Source: Streptomyces panaciradicis (GTDB lineage Bacteria; Actinomycetota; Actinomycetes; Streptomycetales; Streptomycetaceae). From it: 64,000 nucleotides of DNA. The DNA is taken from positions 1-64,000 of the forward strand of contig NZ_JAMGBF010000054.1 of NCBI RefSeq assembly GCF_023516615.1, read 5' to 3'. The translations under genes and the position numbers were made by a program. This document shows positions 39,969 to 49,346 of the stretch, in pieces. The notes below the pieces were generated by a model that had not been told where the DNA came from, searched no databases, and saw only the letters and a list, made by a program, of their open reading frames with translations. Every line of letters begins with the position of its first letter. The stretch's first letter is position 1.

Positions 39969-42047
39969 TCACTTCCAGGTGTCGCTGGTGGAGTACCCGG
40001 ACGAACTGCCCGTCGAGTACGAGCGGTTCGTCCCGGACTCCCAGGTGACGTTCCCGGAGCCGTCCTTCTTGATGTACTTGTACGTGAAGGCCGTACTCTT
40101 GGGCACGATCACCAGCTTGCTCCACGTCGGGTACGACTCCGACGACAGCGGGATCGCGTCGGCGGTGTTCCACGAGCCGAGGGAGGCGACGGAACCGACG
40201 ACGTAGACGTTGGTGCCCCAGTCGGTCGTCGCGTACTCGTTGAAGGTGACGTCGGTGGCGTCCGCGTCGGCCACGTTCCAGGAGTTGTTCAGGGAGATCG
40301 CCGAACTCGCGGTGGTGGCCGACCTGTTGGCGTTGGACTCCCAGGTGACGTTCCCGGACGCGTCCTTCTTGATGTACTTGAAGGTGAACGACGTGTTGAT
40401 CGGCACGCTCACCTCGCCCGACCAGACGGGGTACCCGGACGACGACAGCTTGACCGCCTTGGAGGTGTCCCAGGCGCCCAGTGCCGCGATCGAGCCGACG
40501 ACGTAGACGTCGGTGCCGCTGGACGTGGGGGCGTACTCCTTGAAGGTCGCGCTGACCGTGGAGCCTGAGGAGCCGGAGCCGCCGCCCGTGTCGCCGCAGC
40601 CCACCGTGCAGGTGTAGGAGGCGTTGTAGAAGGCGACGGCGCTCTTGGCGGGGATGGTGAGCGAGGCGCTGCCGCCGGAGACGGTGACCTTGGTCGCGCC
40701 GCCGTCGACGACGTTGCTGTAGGTGCCGTCCGCCATGCCGGTGGTGAAGGTGTAGGTGGCCGACGAGGAGCCGTTGTTGAGGGCGAAGAAGCCCGCGCCG
40801 GAGCGGCCGAAGCCGATCACGTTGGAGGACTTCGTCTGCCAGTCGGAGACCGCCGCGGTGTCCACCGCGTTGTGCCAGGCCACCATGCCGACGACGCCCG
40901 TGTCACGGTCCAGGCAGTACCAGGAGCCGTTCGAGCAGTCCGTGTTGCTCACGAAGCCCGAGGAGTTGGGCGGGGCCTGGTCGCTCTGGGTCCACTCCCA
41001 GCTGGCGTAGACGGTGGGGGTTGACCACTTGTAGGCGAGCTGGAAGAGGTTGGCGAGCTTGTAGGTGTCACCGTCCTTGTACGACATGTGCAGGCCGTTG
41101 CGCTCGGTGTCGTGGTTGGTCACGAAGGACACCGAGTTCGCCGCGGGCAGGATGCCGCTGCTCGCCAGGGAGGACAGGTCGCTCACGTTCCCCTGGAAGG
41201 CGGACTTCATCCTGCTCGCGTAGGTGAAGTCCAGGACGTCGCCGGAGGCGTAGTAGTCCGAGGGCTGCGGGGTCGAGCCCGGGTAGATCTCCTGGAAGAC
41301 GTACGGCGCCGAGCCCGCCTTGGTGTTCGTCAGCTTGGACTCGATGGCCGCCATGTCGGCCTCGGGGATGTGCTTGGCCGCGTCCACCCGGAAGCCGTCG
41401 ACGCCGAGCGCGAGCTGCGCGTTGAGGTAGTCGGCTATGCCGGCGCGGACCGTGTCGGAGCCGGTCCTGAGGTCGGGCAGGCCGAGCAGTTCGCAGTTCT
41501 GGACCTGGGTGAGGTTGGAGTAGTCCTGGATGGTGAGGTCGGAGGTGGGGCAGTCCGAGGAGTCGTGGTAGTCGGTGCGGTTCCACTCCGGGGTGTCGTA
41601 CTTGTTCGTGACCGTCGTGCCGTTGTAGCCGGTGCCGGTCTGGGCCGCGGTGTGGTTGATCACCGCGTCCGTGTAGACCTTGACGCCGGCCGCGTGGCAG
41701 GCGCTGATCATCGACGCGAACTTCGCCTGCGATCCGAAGCGGCTGTCGAGGTCGTAGGAGTACGGCTGGTAGACGTCCCACCAGTAGTACGAGGACTGCT
41801 TGAGGGACTCGGAGGGCGGGGCGACCTGGACCGCCCCGTAGCCGGCCGGGCCGAGGACGTTCGTGCACTCCGAGGCGATGGAGTCCCAGTTCCATTCCCA
41901 GAGGTTGGCGATGACGTCGCCCTTGGCGGTGGTGTCGGCGTGCGCGTCTGCGGCGGGCAGTGCGACGGCGCCCGCCAGGGCCAGCGTGCCCGCGGCGACG
42001 GCCGTGGCCGTGCGCCGGAAGACACCTGGGGGTCGGTGTCTGCTCAT
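39969..42047 (-). CDS. Secreted alpha-amylase with two CBM20 starch-binding domains
   Basis: A 692-residue extracellular amylase. The signal ends near residue 38 (ALPAADAHA). The catalytic part reads GDVIANLWEWNWDSIASECT, GFRVDAAKHIPEADM, FQEIYPG and FVTNHDTERNG. A Gly/Ser linker (GGGSGSSGS, about 487) leads into two CBM20 domains of about 95 residues each: TFKEYAPTSSGTDVYVVGS and TFNEYATTDWGTNVYVVGS. One CBM20 is usual, and the tandem pair probably arose by internal duplication (see the DNA repeat). ATG 42047 has CGGAG six bases upstream. It diverges from the pullulanase gene and shares its regulatory region. Confidence 0.95.
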   Translation of the reverse strand: MSRHRPPGVFRRTATAVAAGTLALAGAVALPAADAHADTTAKGDVIANLWEWNWDSIASECTNVLGPAGYGAVQVAPPSESLKQSSYYWWDVYQPYSYDLDSRFGSQAKFASMISACHAAGVKVYTDAVINHTAAQTGTGYNGTTVTNKYDTPEWNRTDYHDSSDCPTSDLTIQDYSNLTQVQNCELLGLPDLRTGSDTVRAGIADYLNAQLALGVDGFRVDAAKHIPEADMAAIESKLTNTKAGSAPYVFQEIYPGSTPQPSDYYASGDVLDFTYASRMKSAFQGNVSDLSSLASSGILPAANSVSFVTNHDTERNGLHMSYKDGDTYKLANLFQLAYKWSTPTVYASWEWTQSDQAPPNSSGFVSNTDCSNGSWYCLDRDTGVVGMVAWHNAVDTAAVSDWQTKSSNVIGFGRSGAGFFALNNGSSSATYTFTTGMADGTYSNVVDGGATKVTVSGGSASLTIPAKSAVAFYNASYTCTVGCGDTGGGSGSSGSTVSATFKEYAPTSSGTDVYVVGSIAALGAWDTSKAVKLSSSGYPVWSGEVSVPINTSFTFKYIKKDASGNVTWESNANRSATTASSAISLNNSWNVADADATDVTFNEYATTDWGTNVYVVGSVASLGSWNTADAIPLSSESYPTWSKLVIVPKSTAFTYKYIKKDGSGNVTWESGTNRSYSTGSSSGYSTSDTWK
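40035..40380 (-). repeat. Near-identical DNA segments in the two CBM20 modules
   Basis: The 46-base segments 40035-40080 and 40335-40380 differ only at two adjacent bases and are exactly 300 bases apart, that is 100 codons. The surrounding CBM20 codons are more divergent. This suggests tandem duplication with later gene conversion, or strong constraint on TFKYIKKDASGNVTWES-type residues. Confidence 0.85.
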
Positions 42048-42137
42048 GTGCGGCTCCGTTGAGGGGGTGTTGGGGTTTCAACCAGTGGCGAGCGTGGGGG
42101 AGTTGAGAAGCACACGTCAAGGTTGCGGTTGAAACTT

Positions 42138-42166
42138 CTTGCTGTGAATTTCAAGCCTCTTGCTGT
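42138..42166. promoter_or_regulatory. MalR-like direct repeats between amylase 2 and pullulanase
   Basis: CTTGCTGT occurs at 42138 and 42159, 21 bases apart, so on the same helix face. The first is followed by GAATTTCAAG. GGTTGCGGTTGAAAC lies just before. The motifs resemble the CTTGCA repeats before malE and amylase 1. They can serve both divergent genes. Confidence 0.65.
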
Positions 42167-42238
42167 AAACCTTTCGTCGGCGGTACGGTCACGCGGGGTC
42201 GGACCCACCAGAGCCGTCATCGCAAGGAGTTTCCGCCT

Positions 42239-45200
42239 GTGATACCGAGAGCGAGACGGGTCGCGGCCGTCACTGTCGTGGCTGTTGCCGCCGCCCTGAT
42301 CCAGCCACTGGCCGCGCAGGCGGCCTCCCCGCCTCCGCCTCCCTCGGACGCGAAGCTCGCGGCCGAGCCCGCCCGGCACGACGACACCCGGGAGCAGTTC
42401 TACTTCGTCATGCCGGACCGTTTCGCCAACGGCGACACCGGCAACGACGAAGGCGGTCTGACGGGTTCACGCCTGAGCACCGGCTACGACCCCACCGACA
42501 AGGGCTTCTACCAGGGCGGTGACCTCAAGGGCCTGACGAAGAAGCTGGACTACATCAAGGGCCTGGGCACCACCGCCATCTGGATGGCCCCGATCTTCAA
42601 GAACCAGCCCGTGCAGGGCACCGGCTCCAACGCGTCGGCCGGCTACCACGGTTACTGGATCACCGACTTCACCAAGGTCGACCCGCACTTCGGCACCAAC
42701 AAGGACCTCGCGACCCTCATCTCCAAGGCGCATGCCAAGGGCATGAAGGTCTTCTTCGACGTCATCACCAACCACACCGCCGACGTCGTCGACTACGAGG
42801 GCAAGTCCTACGACTACCTCTCCAAGGGCGCCTTCCCCTACCTGACCAAGGACGGGCGGCCCTTCGACGACGCCGACTACGCGGACGGCACGAAGAGGTT
42901 CCCGCCCGTCGACACCGACTCCTTCCCGCGCACGCCGACCGTGCCCGCCGGGAAGAAGAACCTCAAGGTCCCGTCGTGGCTCAACGACCCGACGATGTAC
43001 CACAACCGCGGCGACTCCACCTACGCCGGCGAGAACGCCACCTACGGCGACTTCTCCGGCCTCGACGACCTGTGGACCGAGCGTCCCGAGGTCGTCAGCG
43101 GCATGGAGAAGATCTACGAGCGCTGGGTCAGGGACTTCGGCGTCGACGGCTTCCGCATCGACACGGTCAAGCACGTGAACATGGAGTTCTGGACCCAGTG
43201 GGCGACCGCGCTCGACGCGTACGCGGCCGCGCACGGGCGGAAGAACTTCTTCATGTTCGGCGAGGTCTACTCCGCCGACACCTCCATCACCTCGCCGTAC
43301 GTCACCCAGGGCCGCCTCGACGCCACCCTGGACTTCCCCTTCCAGGACGCGGCCCGCACCTACGCCTCGCAGGGCGGCAGCGCGCAGAAGCTCGCCTCGG
43401 TCTTCGGTGACGACTACAAGTACACGACCGACAAGGCCAACGCGTACGAGCAGGTCACCTTCCTCGGCAACCACGACATGGGCCGGATCGGGTACTTCCT
43501 GAAGCAGGACAACCCCAAGGCCACGGACGCCGAACTGCTCGCCAAGGACAAGCTCGCCAACGAGGTCATGTTCCTCAGCCGCGGCAACCCCGTCGTCTAC
43601 TACGGCGACGAGCAGGGCTTCACCGGCTCCGGCGGCGACAAGGACGCCCGCCAGCCGATGTTCGCCTCGAAGATCGCCGACTACCTCGACGACGACGAGA
43701 TCGGCACCGACCGCACCGCCGCGAGCGACGCCTACGACACGAAAGCACCGCTCTACAAGCAGATCAGTGCTCTCGGCAAGCTGCGCAAGGCCAACCCCGC
43801 CCTGACGGACGGCGTCCAGACCGAGCGCTACGCGGCCGACGGCTCCGGCGTCTACGCGTTCTCCCGCACGGACGCCACGTCCGGCCAGGAGTACCTCGTC
43901 GCCTTCAACAACGCCGGCGAGGCGAAGACCGCCACCTTCGCGGCCGGCTCGGCCGACATGAAGTACCGCGGCATCTACGGCACTTCGGCCACCGTCACCT
44001 CCGGCGCCGACAACAAGGTCACCGTCACCGTCCCGGCCGGCTCCGCCGTCGTCCTCAAGGCGGCCGGCAAGCCCGCCAAGCCGGCCACGGCACCGACCGT
44101 CACCCTCAAGGCCCCCGACGCCGGCGCCACCGGCACCGTCGAGGTGTCCGCGGGCGTGGACGGCGGCCGGCTGAACCGGGTCGTCTTCGCTGCCCAGGTC
44201 GGCAACGGCGCGTGGCGCGTCCTCGGCTCCGCCGACCACGCCCCGTACAAGGTCACCCAGACCCTCGGCAAGGACGTACCCGCCGGAACGGCCCTGCGCT
44301 ACAAGGCGGTCGTCGTCGACTCGGCCGGACACACGGCGTCCGCCACGGCGGCCTCCACCACCGGCACCCCGCCCGCCCCGGAGATCCCCACCGCCTCCTC
44401 ACGCGACTACGCGGTCGTCCACTACAAGCGCACCGACGGCGACTACGACAAGTGGGGCCTGTACGCCTGGGGCGACCTCGCCGACGGCGAGTCGACGAAC
44501 TGGCCGGCCAGCCACCCGTTCACCGGCCGTGACGCCTACGGGGCCTTCGCCTACGTCAAGCTGAAGCCGGGCGCCTCCAACGTCGGGTTCCTCGTCATCG
44601 ACAAGGACGGCAACAAGGACGTCTCCGCGGACCGCTCCATCGACGTCACCAAGACCGGTGAGGTGTGGATCGAGCAGGGCAAGGACACCGTCCAGACCAC
44701 CCGCCCCGACTACCCGGCGCAGGACAGGACCAAGGCCGTCATCCACTACCACCGGGCCGACGGGAACTACGACGGCTGGGGCCTGCACGTCTGGACCGGC
44801 GCCGCGAACCCCACCGACTGGCCGAGCCCGCTGAAGCCGGTGCGGACGGACGCCTACGGCGCCGTCTTCGAGGTGCCGCTCACCGACGGCGCCACCAGCC
44901 TCAGCTACATCATCCACAAGGGCGACGACAAGGACCTGCCCGCCGACCAGTCCCTCGACCTCAAGGCCGACGGCTACGAGGTGTGGCTGCTGAACGGCCA
45001 GGAGAAGTACCTGCTGCCGCAGCCCGCCGGCTCGGCCGCCGCCCTCGACCTGACCACCTCCAAGGCGGTCTGGATCGACCGCGACACCGTCGCCTGGAAC
45101 GGCTCCGACGCCGCCGCCTCCACCCAGCTGCTGTACTCCCGCGACGGCTCCATCGCCGTCAAGAACGGGACGCTGACCAGCGACGACGAGCGCTGGCTGC

Positions 45201-47617
45201 GCCTTGGGAAGACCACCCTCACCGACGCCCAGAAGGCGAAGTTCCCCTACCTGAAGGACTACACCGCCTGGTCCGTCGACCCGCGCGACCGGGACCGGGT
45301 GCGCGAGGCCCTCAGCGGGCAGATCGTCGCCTCCCAGCGGGCCGCCAACGGCGCCGTGCTGGCGGCGACGGGCGTGCAGATCGCGGGCGTCCTCGACGAC
45401 GTGTACGCGAGCGCCACCAAGGCCGACCTGGGGCCGTCGTTCCACAAGGGCCGTCCCACGCTGTCCGTGTGGGCGCCGACCGCGCAGCACGTCTCGCTCG
45501 AACTCGACGGTTCCCGCAAGGCGATGCACCGCGACGCCGCCACCGGCGTCTGGTCCGTCACCGGCCCCGCGTCCTGGAAGGGCAAGGAGTACCGGTACGT
45601 CGTGAAGGTGTGGGCGCCCAGCGTCCGCAAGGTCGTCACCAACAAGGTCACCGACCCCTACTCGGTCGCCCTCACCGCGGACTCCGGGCGCAGCGTCGTC
45701 GCCGACCTGGACGACAGGTCGCTGGCCCCCAAGGGCTGGTCGGCCTACGCCAAGCCCAAGGCCGTACCGCTCAGGGACGCCCAGATCCAGGAGTTGCACG
45801 TCCGGGACTTCTCCGTCGCGGACAAGACCGTGCCGGCCAAGGACCAGGGCACCTACCTGGCCTTCGCCGACAAGGGCAGCGACGGCTCGAAGCACCTGCG
45901 TGAACTGGCGAAGGCGGGCACCTCCTACGTCCACCTGCTGCCCGTCTTCGACTTCGCGACCGTGCCCGAGAAGAAGGCCGACCAGCAGAGCCCCGACTGC
46001 GACCTCGCCTCCTACGCCGCCGACTCCGACAAGCAGCAGGAGTGCGTGAGCAAGACGGCGGCCAAGGACGCCTACAACTGGGGCTACGACCCCTACCACT
46101 ACACGGTCCCCGAGGGCTCGTACGCCACCGACCCGGACGGCACCGGGCGCACGGTGGAGTTCCGCAAGATGGTGAAGGCGATCAACCAGGACGGGCTGCG
46201 GGTCGTCATGGACGTCGTCTACAACCACACCTCGGCCGCCGGTGAGGCGGACACCAGCGTCCTGGACCAGATCGTGCCCGGCTACTACCAGCGCCTGCTC
46301 GCCGACGGTTCGGTCGCCAACAGCACCTGCTGCGCCAACACGGCCACCGAGAACGCCATGATGGGCAAGCTGGTCGTCGACTCCGTGGTCACCTGGGCCA
46401 AGGAGTACAAGGTCGACGGCTTCCGCTTCGACCTCATGGGGCACCAGCCCAAGGCGAACATCCTGGCCGTGCGCAAGGCCCTCGACGCGCTGACCCTCAA
46501 GAAGGACGGCGTCGACGGCAAGAAGATCATCATGTACGGCGAGGGCTGGAACTTCGGCGAGGTCGCCGACGACGCCCGCTTCGTCCAGGCCACCCAGAAG
46601 AACATGGCCGGCACGGGCATCGCGACCTTCTCCGACCGGGCCCGGGACGCGGTGCGCGGCGGCGGCCCCTTCGACTCCGACCCCGGCGTCCAGGGCTTCG
46701 CCTCCGGCCTCTACACCGACCCCAACTCCTCGACCGCGAACGGCACGACGGCCGAGCAGAAGGCCCGTCTCCTGCACTACCAGGACCTGATCAAGGTGGG
46801 CCTGTCCGGCAACCTCAGGTCGTTCGCCTTCACCGACACCGACGGCAAGGAGGTCAAGGGCTCCGAGGTCGACTACAACGGCCAGCCCGCCGGATATGCG
46901 GACGCCCCCGGCGACGCCCTCGCCTACGCGGACGCGCACGACAACGAGTCCCTGTTCGACGCGCTGACGTACAAGCTGCCCCCGGGCACCCCGGCCGCCG
47001 ACCGGGCCCGGATGCAGGTCCTGGCGATGGCGACGGCCACCCTCTCGCAGGGCCCGTCCCTCTCCCAGGCCGGCTCCGACCTGCTGCGCTCGAAGTCCCT
47101 GGACCGCAACTCCTTCGACAGCGGCGACTGGTTCAACGCGATCCACTGGAACTGCGCCGACGGCAACGGGTTCGGCCGCGGACTTCCGCCGGCGGCCGAC
47201 AACAAGTCCAAGTGGGCTTTCGCCAAGCCCCTGTTGAGCACGGTGAAGGTGGGATGCCCGCAGATCGAGGGCGCCTCGGCCGCCTACCGTGACCTGCTGA
47301 GGATCCGTACGACCGAGCACGTGTTCTCGCTCGGCACCGCCGGACAGGTGCAGTCGAAGCTCTCGTTCCCGCTGTCGGGCAAGGACGAGACGCCCGGAGT
47401 GATCACCATGGAACTGGGCGACCTGGTCGTCGTCTTCAACGCGACGCCGGAGAAGCAGGAGCAGAGAATCGGTTCGCTGGCCGGTACGGCCTACCACCTG
47501 CACCCGCTGCAGGCGTCCGGAGCGGACCCTATCGTCAAGTCCTCCTCCTACGAGCGGGTATCGGGCACCTTCGCCGTTCCGGGGCGCACTGTCGCCGTCT
47601 TCTCCCGTACTGACTGA
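42239..47617 (+). CDS. Secreted bifunctional alpha-amylase/pullulanase
   Basis: A 1792-residue extracellular enzyme with two GH13 catalytic units. Residues 1-28 are a signal. The first barrel (about 45-620) has GFRIDTVKHVN, FGEVYSAD and LGNHDMGR. An Ig-like linker follows. Two CBM41-type domains lie about 720-825 (YAVVHYKRTDGDYDKWGLY) and 834-930 (AVIHYHRADGNYDGWGLHVW). A CBM48-like domain follows near 1075. The second barrel carries the pullulanase mark YNWGYDP (about 1278), GFRFDLMGH (about 1392), YGEGWNFGEV and DAHDNES. So it would cut alpha-1,4 and alpha-1,6 bonds of starch or pullulan. GTG 42239 has AAGGAG nine bases upstream. S. coelicolor has a similar protein near its mal genes. Confidence 0.95.
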   Translation: MIPRARRVAAVTVVAVAAALIQPLAAQAASPPPPPSDAKLAAEPARHDDTREQFYFVMPDRFANGDTGNDEGGLTGSRLSTGYDPTDKGFYQGGDLKGLTKKLDYIKGLGTTAIWMAPIFKNQPVQGTGSNASAGYHGYWITDFTKVDPHFGTNKDLATLISKAHAKGMKVFFDVITNHTADVVDYEGKSYDYLSKGAFPYLTKDGRPFDDADYADGTKRFPPVDTDSFPRTPTVPAGKKNLKVPSWLNDPTMYHNRGDSTYAGENATYGDFSGLDDLWTERPEVVSGMEKIYERWVRDFGVDGFRIDTVKHVNMEFWTQWATALDAYAAAHGRKNFFMFGEVYSADTSITSPYVTQGRLDATLDFPFQDAARTYASQGGSAQKLASVFGDDYKYTTDKANAYEQVTFLGNHDMGRIGYFLKQDNPKATDAELLAKDKLANEVMFLSRGNPVVYYGDEQGFTGSGGDKDARQPMFASKIADYLDDDEIGTDRTAASDAYDTKAPLYKQISALGKLRKANPALTDGVQTERYAADGSGVYAFSRTDATSGQEYLVAFNNAGEAKTATFAAGSADMKYRGIYGTSATVTSGADNKVTVTVPAGSAVVLKAAGKPAKPATAPTVTLKAPDAGATGTVEVSAGVDGGRLNRVVFAAQVGNGAWRVLGSADHAPYKVTQTLGKDVPAGTALRYKAVVVDSAGHTASATAASTTGTPPAPEIPTASSRDYAVVHYKRTDGDYDKWGLYAWGDLADGESTNWPASHPFTGRDAYGAFAYVKLKPGASNVGFLVIDKDGNKDVSADRSIDVTKTGEVWIEQGKDTVQTTRPDYPAQDRTKAVIHYHRADGNYDGWGLHVWTGAANPTDWPSPLKPVRTDAYGAVFEVPLTDGATSLSYIIHKGDDKDLPADQSLDLKADGYEVWLLNGQEKYLLPQPAGSAAALDLTTSKAVWIDRDTVAWNGSDAAASTQLLYSRDGSIAVKNGTLTSDDERWLRLGKTTLTDAQKAKFPYLKDYTAWSVDPRDRDRVREALSGQIVASQRAANGAVLAATGVQIAGVLDDVYASATKADLGPSFHKGRPTLSVWAPTAQHVSLELDGSRKAMHRDAATGVWSVTGPASWKGKEYRYVVKVWAPSVRKVVTNKVTDPYSVALTADSGRSVVADLDDRSLAPKGWSAYAKPKAVPLRDAQIQELHVRDFSVADKTVPAKDQGTYLAFADKGSDGSKHLRELAKAGTSYVHLLPVFDFATVPEKKADQQSPDCDLASYAADSDKQQECVSKTAAKDAYNWGYDPYHYTVPEGSYATDPDGTGRTVEFRKMVKAINQDGLRVVMDVVYNHTSAAGEADTSVLDQIVPGYYQRLLADGSVANSTCCANTATENAMMGKLVVDSVVTWAKEYKVDGFRFDLMGHQPKANILAVRKALDALTLKKDGVDGKKIIMYGEGWNFGEVADDARFVQATQKNMAGTGIATFSDRARDAVRGGGPFDSDPGVQGFASGLYTDPNSSTANGTTAEQKARLLHYQDLIKVGLSGNLRSFAFTDTDGKEVKGSEVDYNGQPAGYADAPGDALAYADAHDNESLFDALTYKLPPGTPAADRARMQVLAMATATLSQGPSLSQAGSDLLRSKSLDRNSFDSGDWFNAIHWNCADGNGFGRGLPPAADNKSKWAFAKPLLSTVKVGCPQIEGASAAYRDLLRIRTTEHVFSLGTAGQVQSKLSFPLSGKDETPGVITMELGDLVVVFNATPEKQEQRIGSLAGTAYHLHPLQASGADPIVKSSSYERVSGTFAVPGRTVAVFSRTD

Positions 47618-47631
47618 GACGGCATTATTTT

Positions 47632-47668
47632 GGTGGGACGGACCCCGGGACCCGGGGGCCGTCCCACC
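47632..47668 (+). terminator. Strong hairpin after the pullulanase gene
   Basis: GGTGGGACGG and CCGTCCCACC form the outer 10-bp stem, and CCCCGG / CCGGGG continues it inside. It starts 15 bases after the stop but ends only 20 bases before the next start codon, so it could also be a 5' leader hairpin of that gene. Confidence 0.75.
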
Positions 47669-47688
47669 GGCCTGTCCAAGGGCAGAGG

Positions 47689-49311
47689 ATGGACGACAAC
47701 GGCAAGCTGACAGGCACGACCGTGCTGGTCGTGGACGACGTGGCCGCCAGCCGCTACGCCATGGGCACAGTGCTGCGCCGGGCCGGCCACGAGGTCGTCC
47801 CGGTCGCCAGCGGCGGCGAGGCGCTGAACGAGCTCGACGTACGGCTGCGCAAGGGCACCATGCCCGACGTGGCCCTCGTCGACGTGCACCTGCCGGACAT
47901 GAGCGGCTTCGAACTGTGCCGCCGGCTCAGGGAGCGCCCGCACATGTCCGGCCTGCCCGTGGTGCACTTCTCCGCGCTCGCCGCACCGCCCGCCGGCCGC
48001 TGCCAGGGCCTGCTCGCGGGCGCCGAGGCGTATCTGACGGTGCCGGCCGAGCCGGAGGAGATCGAGGCGGCGGTGCGGGCCGCGGTGCGCGCCGCCCGGC
48101 TGCGGGCCGACGACCAGGCGCTCGTCAAACGGCTGCGGCTGCTGTCGGAGACGATCGTCACCATCCAGGCCGCCCGCTCGCTGCAGGAGCTCGCCGACGC
48201 CGCGGCCGACGGCACCGCACGCCTCCTCGGCTGCCCCGCCGCGGTGTTCGTCCTCGACCGGGACGACCGGCTGTACCGCGGCCTGTACCGGGCGCGCACC
48301 CGGCTGTCCCTGCCGGACGAGGGCGCGCACCAGGCCGTCGCCGCGCTGTTGCGGCGCCTGACCCGCGGCCAGGCCGGGGTGCAGATCACCACCGTGCCGT
48401 CGCCGCTGTGGCCCGCCGGCTTCTTCCGGCCCGGCGTGCAGCACGACGCCCGCCTCGCACTCGTCCTCACCCAGGGAGGCCGGGCCCCGGTGTGCCTGGC
48501 CACCCCCACCCGCGGCCTGCGCCGGGTCAGCCCCGAGGGCGAGGCGCTGCTGGCCCAGCTGGCGCAGGCCACCGCGCTGGCCGCCGAACCGCTGCTGATG
48601 TACCAGGCCGAACGGCACGTCGCCCTCACCCTCCAGCACAGCTTCCTGCCCGAGCCGCACCGGCTGCCGGAACTGCCGGGCATCGACATCGCCGTGCGCT
48701 ACGTGCCCGCCTCCCGGGAGACCGAGATCGGCGGCGACTTCTACGCCGCGCTGCACCTGGACGACGGTGTGCTCACCGCGGTCGGCGACGTCGTCGGGCA
48801 CTCGCTGGACGCGGCCACGGTCATGGTCGAGATCCGGCACGCGCTGCGCGCCTACTGCGTCGACGAGAGCGACCCGGCGGTGCTCGCCGAACGGCTGGAC
48901 CGGATGCTCCAGCGCTTCCACCCCGATGTGACGGCCACCGTGTGCCTGGTGCTGATCGACCCCGCCACCGGACGCACCCGCATCGCCAACGCGGGCCACA
49001 TCCCGCCCCTGCTGCTGCGGGACTCCGGCGACGCCGAGTACGTCAAGGCGTCCGGCCCGCTGATCGGCGTGGGCCTTCCGCACCCGGCGCCCACCGAGCT
49101 GTACCTGGACCCCGCCGACCGGCTCCTGATGGTCACCGACGGCCTGATCGAGACCCGCGGCGTGGACCTGTCGGTCTCCATGGAACAGCTGCGGGCCGCA
49201 GCCGTCGGCGCCCTGCCCGGACTGGACGCCCTGTGCGACACGCTCCTCGCCTCCTTCGGCAGCGACCACGAGGACGACATCGCCATGCTGGCCCTGCAGC
49301 TGGGCAACTAG
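47689..49311 (+). CDS. Receiver-GAF-like-PP2C (SpoIIE/RsbU-type) serine phosphatase
   Basis: 540 residues. Residues 10-130 are a response-regulator receiver with Asp16/Asp17 (VVDDV), the phospho-acceptor Asp65 (LVDVHLP) and Ser95. The invariant Lys is replaced by Val118 (AYLTVPAEP), so normal phospho-signalling is doubtful. A linker with a GAF-like domain spans about 165-305. The PP2C domain has EIGGDFYAAL, GDVVGHSLDAATVM, MVTDGLIETRG and HEDDIAMLALQL, with all metal-binding Asp present. Such enzymes dephosphorylate anti-sigma antagonists in stress or development switches. ATG 47689 follows an AGAGG. The tautomerase gene starts 35 bases downstream. Confidence 0.92.
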   Translation: MDDNGKLTGTTVLVVDDVAASRYAMGTVLRRAGHEVVPVASGGEALNELDVRLRKGTMPDVALVDVHLPDMSGFELCRRLRERPHMSGLPVVHFSALAAPPAGRCQGLLAGAEAYLTVPAEPEEIEAAVRAAVRAARLRADDQALVKRLRLLSETIVTIQAARSLQELADAAADGTARLLGCPAAVFVLDRDDRLYRGLYRARTRLSLPDEGAHQAVAALLRRLTRGQAGVQITTVPSPLWPAGFFRPGVQHDARLALVLTQGGRAPVCLATPTRGLRRVSPEGEALLAQLAQATALAAEPLLMYQAERHVALTLQHSFLPEPHRLPELPGIDIAVRYVPASRETEIGGDFYAALHLDDGVLTAVGDVVGHSLDAATVMVEIRHALRAYCVDESDPAVLAERLDRMLQRFHPDVTATVCLVLIDPATGRTRIANAGHIPPLLLRDSGDAEYVKASGPLIGVGLPHPAPTELYLDPADRLLMVTDGLIETRGVDLSVSMEQLRAAAVGALPGLDALCDTLLASFGSDHEDDIAMLALQLGN

Positions 49312-49346
49312 GGTGAGCCTGTCGCTGTCGTAGAACAGGAGTGCCC

